From: an uncultured Planctomycetaceae bacterium
GTDB taxonomy: Bacteria > Planctomycetota > Planctomycetia > Gemmatales > Gemmataceae
Assembly: GCA_937888715.1 (NCBI GenBank)
Contig: CALARU010000111.1
Span: 1 to 36,941 of the forward strand
DNA length: 36,941 nucleotides
Reading direction: 5' to 3'
Made by a program: the position numbers and the translations under genes. The notes beneath the pieces are model-generated. The model had not been told where the DNA came from and made no database searches. It was given only the letters and a program-made list of their open reading frames with translations. How positions within the stretch are numbered: the stretch's first letter is position 1; the number at the start of each line of letters is the position of its first letter. This document shows positions 32,604-36,941 of the stretch, in pieces.

Positions 32604-34028
32604 ATGAATCACCCCATATTCCGGAATTTGATTTTATTGCTAATTCTGACGGGTTTTTCTGCCTATTTACTAGGTGCGGGCGAAGACGAGTGGAAATTTG
32701 AAGTATTGCACCGAACAACAGGCCTGCCCTTCTATGGGTTATTAATCTCAGAATCACCAAATCAGGCAGTTTTTAAGTGCATTGTGAGAAAGCCTGGCTC
32801 GCCAACCCTTGTTTTCACTGAAAACTTCGAAAAATCAACCATCCTGAAAATAGACCGACTGCCCGAACCAGAACGCATCCTGCTTGCAGCCAAGCTAGAT
32901 TCCCTTGCCAAAGAACGCGAACGCCTTGCCAACACCCTGCGATCCCTCGATCCGAAATCCATCGCGGGTAAAAACCCGATCGAATATGTGAAATTAGAAA
33001 AAGCAATCTGGCCCGCTTCTAAAAAAGACAACGCCTTTTCCTACAGTTCCCAATATTTCACCCTGGTGACCAACTCCCGCCCAGAAATGGCACAGCTTGC
33101 TGCAATCCAACTCGAACAGGTTTATTCCGCCTATGCCAGAACTCTGCCCCCACGCAGAATCAATATCAAGCCTACCACCATTCTGCTCACCAATTCTGTC
33201 GAAGGATACCACGCCATTTTGAAAAATAGTGCCATCAATATCAAAAACCCGGCCTACTTCGACCTCAGCAAAAACCAGATTATTTGTGGCAGCGACCTCG
33301 ATAGGCTTAGCACTTCTCAAGAAGAGATAAGTTCCTTTCATGCGAAACAATTGCAGGATCTTCTAAAACGAGAAAACGATTTGAAGCTGCTTTATAAAAA
33401 CAAAATCCCACCCGATCTTAGTGCCTCTCTTCTCGATAGCCGTAAGAAAATCAAACAGGCGGATGATGGGAATTTGGAAATGATCACGAAAGAACGGAAA
33501 AGACTTTTCAAAAGGCTTTACCATGAAGCTTTTCATGCGTATCTTTCATGCGCTGTATTCGACCCCAGAGAAGGCGAAATACCCCTTTGGCTAAATGAAG
33601 GGCTGGCACAAATATTTGAAGCTGCAGTTTTTGAAATAGGAGAGCTTCGAATCGGACATGCAGACAAAACCAGGTTGGACTATGTCAAACTAGCGCTGAA
33701 TCAAAACAGCCTTCCCACAATCAAAGATCTGCTCACCTCGCAACCCGCCCTGTTTCTTGTTTATCACCCCGCCGAAAAAGAAACCTCTCAACGCATGTAT
33801 TTTGCCAGCTGGGCCCTTGCATTCAATCTGGCATTCAAACAAAAAGTTTTGGGTAAGCAAGTTCTCGATGATTACGCCAAGGCACTTAAAAATGGTGGAA
33901 ACCCCATCGACTGTTTTGAAAAACTCACAGGCAAACCCTTACAGGATTTCGAAAAAGAACATCAAGCCTATTTAAAAGGGCTTCGACTCGATGGCATTTC
34001 AAATAACGGTATTTCAAATGGAAAGTGA
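32604..34028 (+). CDS. DUF1570-like zinc metalloprotease, secreted or anchored
   Basis: A 474-residue protein. A hydrophobic N-terminal signal or anchor (about residues 5-24) is followed by a 120-residue segment with a charged helical stretch (LAKERERLANTL), then a protease-like domain. The zincin motif HEAFH (His307, Glu308, His311) is followed by LWLNEG with Glu332 as the likely third zinc ligand, the layout of DUF1570/gluzincin-like proteins common in Planctomycetes. The tail (about 430-465, FEKLTGKPLQDFEKEHQAYL) resembles the end of that family. A TTG at 32595 opens the frame earlier, but the ATG at 32604 gives the better signal. The RBS is weak. It is divergent from rplC. The substrate is unknown. 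Confidence 0.85.
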   Translation: MNHPIFRNLILLLILTGFSAYLLGAGEDEWKFEVLHRTTGLPFYGLLISESPNQAVFKCIVRKPGSPTLVFTENFEKSTILKIDRLPEPERILLAAKLDSLAKERERLANTLRSLDPKSIAGKNPIEYVKLEKAIWPASKKDNAFSYSSQYFTLVTNSRPEMAQLAAIQLEQVYSAYARTLPPRRINIKPTTILLTNSVEGYHAILKNSAINIKNPAYFDLSKNQIICGSDLDRLSTSQEEISSFHAKQLQDLLKRENDLKLLYKNKIPPDLSASLLDSRKKIKQADDGNLEMITKERKRLFKRLYHEAFHAYLSCAVFDPREGEIPLWLNEGLAQIFEAAVFEIGELRIGHADKTRLDYVKLALNQNSLPTIKDLLTSQPALFLVYHPAEKETSQRMYFASWALAFNLAFKQKVLGKQVLDDYAKALKNGGNPIDCFEKLTGKPLQDFEKEHQAYLKGLRLDGISNNGISNGK

Positions 34029-34034
34029 TTCGTT

Positions 34035-34787
34035 CTAAGCCGGGTTATCGATTTTGCCCGAAGAAAGCGCTTGCCCCGAGGGAGCACTTACATTTTCAAT
34101 GGAAGGTTTTTTATCGGTATGCGGGATATGGCTTGCAACCTGATGACCAATAATGGGCACTTGTTCTGGATCGCCCTCGGAAACAGGCTTACGCAAAAAC
34201 TTATAAAGCAAATAAACTGCAAGTCCAATCAGCCCAACCAAAATAATGATGGGCCCCAACTTCATTAAAGCACCCTCTGCATTTTCCAACACTTCCTGAA
34301 ACTTTTCTCCAAACCAGAATGCCAACAGGAAAAAAAAGGTATTACCAACACCCGCTCCCAATCCATCTGCTATCACAAATCTGGTAACACTCAACCTAAG
34401 CAACCCCGCTGTAAGAAACAAAGGCATCCTCACCCCGGGTACCAACCTGCCAAACAAAAGAATATTCACCCCATACTTTTCAAAGTTATCGAGAATGCGC
34501 CCTTGCGTTTCTTTGGGCACCCAACGCAACATCCAAGGAAGATTAAACAATCTTTTCCCATAAAACCGACCAGCTATGTATAAAATACTATCACTTAAAA
34601 CCACTGCTAAGATACAGGTGGGAAGCATCAACCAGCGTGCCAACCCATATTCAGGGTGATGGGCAGTCCATAATCCTGCGCAAACAATCGCAACCTCTTC
34701 AGGAATGGGCGCACCCAATCCAGATGCAATAAACATCCCGAAAAAAAAGGCAAACGCCTGCAGTGCCTGTACATCAATTTCAAACAA
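34035..34787 (-). CDS. DedA family membrane protein
   Basis: A 250-residue DedA/VTT protein. Near the N-terminus GAPIPEE and later GRLVPGVRMPLFLTAG are the two family signatures, with the membrane-embedded acidic and basic residues thought to drive proton-coupled lipid transport (undecaprenyl phosphate or phosphatidylethanolamine flipping in studied members). About five hydrophobic spans end near residue 195; a roughly 50-residue hydrophilic tail follows. The start is TTG at 34787, preceded by GGAG at seven bases and immediately by an in-frame stop, so no earlier start is possible. It converges on the DUF1570-like gene with six bases between the stops. Confidence 0.92.
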   Translation of the reverse strand: MFEIDVQALQAFAFFFGMFIASGLGAPIPEEVAIVCAGLWTAHHPEYGLARWLMLPTCILAVVLSDSILYIAGRFYGKRLFNLPWMLRWVPKETQGRILDNFEKYGVNILLFGRLVPGVRMPLFLTAGLLRLSVTRFVIADGLGAGVGNTFFFLLAFWFGEKFQEVLENAEGALMKLGPIIILVGLIGLAVYLLYKFLRKPVSEGDPEQVPIIGHQVASHIPHTDKKPSIENVSAPSGQALSSGKIDNPA

Positions 34788-34956
34788 TCAACATCTCCAT
34801 GAATAACTCAGCCTCTACCAAGTTCTTTTATAACCAATAACCCCCAGTTTTTGCAAAGCCATTATCCTTTTTAACCCATAGCCTCTTTTAACCCTTCATG
34901 TTATGTTTAATCCTTGGATTTATTATGACTCCCTTAAACAAGAGTGTATCTACATC

Positions 34957-35778
34957 ATGCAACTTGGATTAATCAACTCCGCTTGGGCACAGGCAGGAAA
35001 AGCCACTTCCTACGGCATACAAAAAACCAAGGAAATCGGGTTCGATTGCATCGATATTTTTGCAGACCCACTCGATACCGATGCTAAAGAACGCAGGCTC
35101 ATTCGCACCGAATGTGAAAAAGTCGGCCTGCCTATCATCAGCGTGGCTTGCGTTGCAACAGGCCTGATCGATTTTAATCCAAGTGTGCAACGCTTCCACA
35201 TGGATCGCTGCAATAAATACCTCGATATGTGTTACGAGTTCGATGCCAAAAACCTTTTGCTCGTCCTCGGGGAATATATCTGGGAAAAACAAGTCATCCC
35301 GCCCCAAGAACAATGGAACACCGCAGTTCATAATACCCGCGAACTAGGTAAATACGCCCAAGGCCTAGGCCTGCAAATTGCTATCGAGCTCGAACCCTTC
35401 AAACTTTCCCTCGTTCATAATGTAGAAAGCATGGTTCGCTTTCTCGATGAAGTCAATCACCCCGCAGTTCAGGCCAACATCGATATTTCTCACCTACTCC
35501 TTTCCAATACCCCCGCTGCTGAATTAAAAAAACTTAAAGACAAAGCCATCCATGTTCATATCAGCGATTGCGATGGTAAAGTGCATGGCGACCTACCCCC
35601 CGGCAAAGGCGTGGTGGATTTTCCGCCATATCTGGAAGAAATCAAGAAGTTGAATGTTCCGGGTGCAATCAGCATTGAATTGGAGTATTCCCCCGAACCT
35701 GAAAAGATTTATGAGTGGGTACTTGAGGCATACCAAAGCACGAGTAAATTGTTAAAACAAGCCGGGCTTCGAGGTTAA
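34957..35778 (+). CDS. Sugar phosphate isomerase/epimerase (xylose isomerase-like TIM barrel)
   Basis: A 273-residue member of the AP-endonuclease-2/xylose-isomerase-like TIM-barrel superfamily. The start MQLGLINSAWAQAG is the normal first strand. Metal-ligand candidates are the Glu of IAIELEPF, Asp and His of ANIDISHLLL, the His of HVHISDCDGK and the final Glu of SIELEY, all at beta-strand ends. Members interconvert ketoses or epimerise sugar derivatives using a divalent metal. The frame is open from an ATG at 34903, but the extra 18 residues do not fit the family and have no RBS. The neighbours do not form an obvious operon. The specific sugar is unknown; a link with the secreted Gfo/Idh/MocA and sulfatase genes is only thematic. 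Confidence 0.88.
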   Translation: MQLGLINSAWAQAGKATSYGIQKTKEIGFDCIDIFADPLDTDAKERRLIRTECEKVGLPIISVACVATGLIDFNPSVQRFHMDRCNKYLDMCYEFDAKNLLLVLGEYIWEKQVIPPQEQWNTAVHNTRELGKYAQGLGLQIAIELEPFKLSLVHNVESMVRFLDEVNHPAVQANIDISHLLLSNTPAAELKKLKDKAIHVHISDCDGKVHGDLPPGKGVVDFPPYLEEIKKLNVPGAISIELEYSPEPEKIYEWVLEAYQSTSKLLKQAGLRG

Positions 35779-35847
35779 ATCGCAAGTAATATGGTTATTG
35801 CCGTTCTTAAGATGTAACCATTAGGAACTTTTGAGTACTTTAGAAAC

Positions 35848-36594
35848 ATGAACAACAACAGCAAACCATTGGCAAACAAAGCTTTAGGAGAATTATTTTC
35901 CTCACATTTAAAGCAACAAATCAATCTTTTTGAACAAGGGCTCGGTGCGCCTTCAAACTTGGAAACAGCCATCCCGCATGGCACCCTATCTGATGTTGGA
36001 ATAGATCCAATACCCGCATGGAAAGATAGTATTTTCCCTACCCTTAAAAATACCAAGGGAGCAATTGCGAATATATCCGCACCCCCCGGTTGGCAATCAC
36101 TACTCTTTAGCCTGCCTGCGCTTTTCGGGATTCCTTTTGCCAGCGGGCACTTCCCTCAAGCAGTAAGAAACCCCATCGAACTTTCCAATTTCATTCGTGA
36201 AGAAACAGGCTGGCAAAATCTGCTGCCTTTGCCCGAACTCGAAGGATGGTCTAAAGGGAACCTGCAAAAACAACTCATCAGCGTAGGCATCTGCAGACTT
36301 GCAGGAGGGCACGACCAAGCTACAATTCTATTAACAAATATTAAAGATCAATTAAGTAATGATGTTGTTCAGAATGAATTAGGTGCAAACTATTGGGCTA
36401 TGGGCGATCATGCAAAAGCACTACAAGCTTGGGATAAACTAGGCACAGAACCGTTTGCATTTTTCAATCGAGGGCTGGCACATTTAAGATTGGGCCAGGA
36501 AAAGATCGCACTCGACCAATTGCAAAAAGCTTCTGAACTCATTCCCAATTCTTCAGGCTGGCATCACCTTGCTGTGCTTTATCAAAGTGTTTAA
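35848..36594 (+). CDS. TPR-like hypothetical protein
   Basis: A 248-residue protein without a recognised full-length family. The N-terminal half (1-130) is a Pro/Gly-containing region of unknown fold. The C-terminal half is helical with TPR character: IKDQLSNDVVQNELGANYWAMGD, followed by HAKALQAWDKLG and FFNRGLAHLRLGQEKIALDQLQKASEL, which match the W-x-x-LG-Y-A-F-A-P spacing of two to three repeats. No signal peptide or membrane helix is visible, so it is probably a cytoplasmic scaffold or adaptor. No RBS is obvious. It follows the isomerase gene after 69 bp and may be co-transcribed. Confidence 0.72.
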   Translation: MNNNSKPLANKALGELFSSHLKQQINLFEQGLGAPSNLETAIPHGTLSDVGIDPIPAWKDSIFPTLKNTKGAIANISAPPGWQSLLFSLPALFGIPFASGHFPQAVRNPIELSNFIREETGWQNLLPLPELEGWSKGNLQKQLISVGICRLAGGHDQATILLTNIKDQLSNDVVQNELGANYWAMGDHAKALQAWDKLGTEPFAFFNRGLAHLRLGQEKIALDQLQKASELIPNSSGWHHLAVLYQSV

Positions 36595-36627
36595 AAGCAT
36601 TCTCACCGCTAAGACGCGAAGGAAGAT

Positions 36628-36681
36628 AAGGAAGATTTCTTTCAGAGCCGGAAGCGTTAGCGACGGTTTGTCAATTATCCT
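36628..36681 (+). repeat. 54-bp direct repeat, copy 1
   Basis: This segment is identical over all 54 bases to 36888-36941. It contains GAGCCGGAAGCGTTAGCGACGG, in which CCG, GC, GC and CGG can fold around GTTA as a hairpin. Upstream, CTAAGACGC precedes both copies, but copy 1 has about ten extra bases before the identical part. Confidence 0.85.
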
Positions 36682-36792
36682 TTTACATTTGCTTATGCTT
36701 CCTTCGCTTGCGCTTCAGACTTGTAGGACAAGCAAGGCAAAGGAATAAGCTACTGCTTCTTTATGCTCTTTGCGGACCTTCCTATTGCCGTC

Positions 36793-36814
36793 ATTCTCCG
36801 CGAAAGCGGGGAAT
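36793..36814. repeat. REP-like palindrome with GAAA loop
   Basis: ATTCTCCGC and GCGGGGAAT form a 9-bp stem with one G-U pair, closed by a GAAA tetraloop. The sequence resembles the widely dispersed bacterial REP-type intergenic element. It lies between the two copies of the 54-bp repeat. Confidence 0.65.
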
Positions 36815-36842
36815 CCAGAAATACAGGCAGCCAAAACACTAG

Positions 36843-36862
36843 ACCTCCGCATACGCGAAGGT
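36843..36862. repeat. Second REP-like palindrome
   Basis: ACCTCCGC and GCGAAGGT form an 8-bp stem with one mismatch around ATAC. It is similar in style to the palindrome at 36793-36814, 28 bp away, and the two may form one bipartite REP element. Confidence 0.45.
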
Positions 36863-36887
36863 GACAAAGGCGCGGGGCTAAGACGCT

Positions 36888-36941
36888 AAGGAAGATTTCT
36901 TTCAGAGCCGGAAGCGTTAGCGACGGTTTGTCAATTATCCT
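36888..36941 (+). repeat. 54-bp direct repeat, copy 2
   Basis: Identical to 36628-36681 and reaching the window edge, 260 bp from the first copy. The identity may extend further to the right. Confidence 0.85.

Larger units (their letters stand above)
36595..36941. other. Non-coding right edge with repeats
   Basis: This last 347-bp stretch holds no gene I can support. It contains two copies of a 54-bp direct repeat and two REP-like palindromes between them, listed separately. It is cut by the window end, so the repeat unit may continue. Confidence 0.6.

Noticed and set aside
34903-34956. Extended N-terminus of the sugar isomerase
   Set aside because: The extra 18 residues do not fit the TIM-barrel family start and lack an RBS; the ATG at 34957 begins the first strand.
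36628-36941. Possible CRISPR array from the repeated 54-bp unit
   Set aside because: Only two copies are visible, the unit is too long, the 206 bp between copies is itself structured with palindromes, and there are no cas genes nearby.

Overview
The window looks like a chromosomal segment of a planctomycete, probably from the Gemmata/Pirellula-like lineages. Evidence: a DUF1559 pseudopilin-like protein with a G^FTLIE cleavage site and an H-x9-DG motif, two sulfatases with the CSPSR formylglycine motif, two Tat-exported Gfo/Idh/MocA proteins, three Hanks-type Ser/Thr kinases, a DUF1570-type zincin and TPR proteins. I see no phage, transposase, CRISPR array or plasmid backbone. Most genes carry purine-rich ribosome binding sites.

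Layout. 1-1.5 kb: a DUF1559 protein and a transthyretin-like lipoprotein, preceded by the eroded tail of a second DUF1559 gene. 1.7-5.6 kb: an A+T-rich block with two paralogous soluble kinases around a convergent three-BON-domain gene and a very small protein. 5.9-6.7 kb: a standalone DEDDy nuclease. 6.8-11.8 kb: a catabolic-type unit of two Tat-exported Gfo/Idh/MocA proteins flanking a secreted alpha/beta hydrolase. 11.9-14.8 kb: a membrane YdjM-like metal-dependent hydrolase and a prolyl oligopeptidase. 14.9-18.2 kb: four consecutive unnamed genes for single-span envelope proteins, three of them long and charged or coiled-coil, divergent from a tail-anchored kinase at 18.5 kb. 19.9-23.0 kb: a Cache-HAMP class III cyclase immediately upstream of a bestrophin. 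23.1-25.6 kb: a sulfatase translationally coupled to a DUF2891 protein. 25.9 kb: a small Lys/Ala/Pro-rich histone-H1-like gene with its own terminator. 26.4-31.3 kb: a VTT membrane protein, aspartate-semialdehyde dehydrogenase, a second sulfatase and a GT39-type glycosyltransferase. 31.5-32.4 kb: tRNA-Phe and ribosomal protein L3, without the rest of the S10 cluster. 32.6-36.6 kb: a DUF1570-like zincin, a DedA protein, a sugar-phosphate isomerase/epimerase and a TPR protein. The right edge is non-coding and holds a 54-bp direct repeat and REP-like palindromes.

How the genes may work together. Sulfatases, Gfo/Idh/MocA proteins, the secreted hydrolase and the sugar isomerase fit the planctomycete habit of degrading sulfated or complex polysaccharides. 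The most interesting candidates are: (1) the cyclase-bestrophin pair, where the cyclase carries the class IIIb Lys/Thr signature known from bicarbonate-responsive cyclases and the partner belongs to a family of bicarbonate-permeable anion channels; (2) the four-gene envelope cluster opposite a tail-anchored kinase; and (3) the duplicated kinases, one of which has lost the Arg of its HRD motif. All functional links between neighbours are inference from gene order and motifs.
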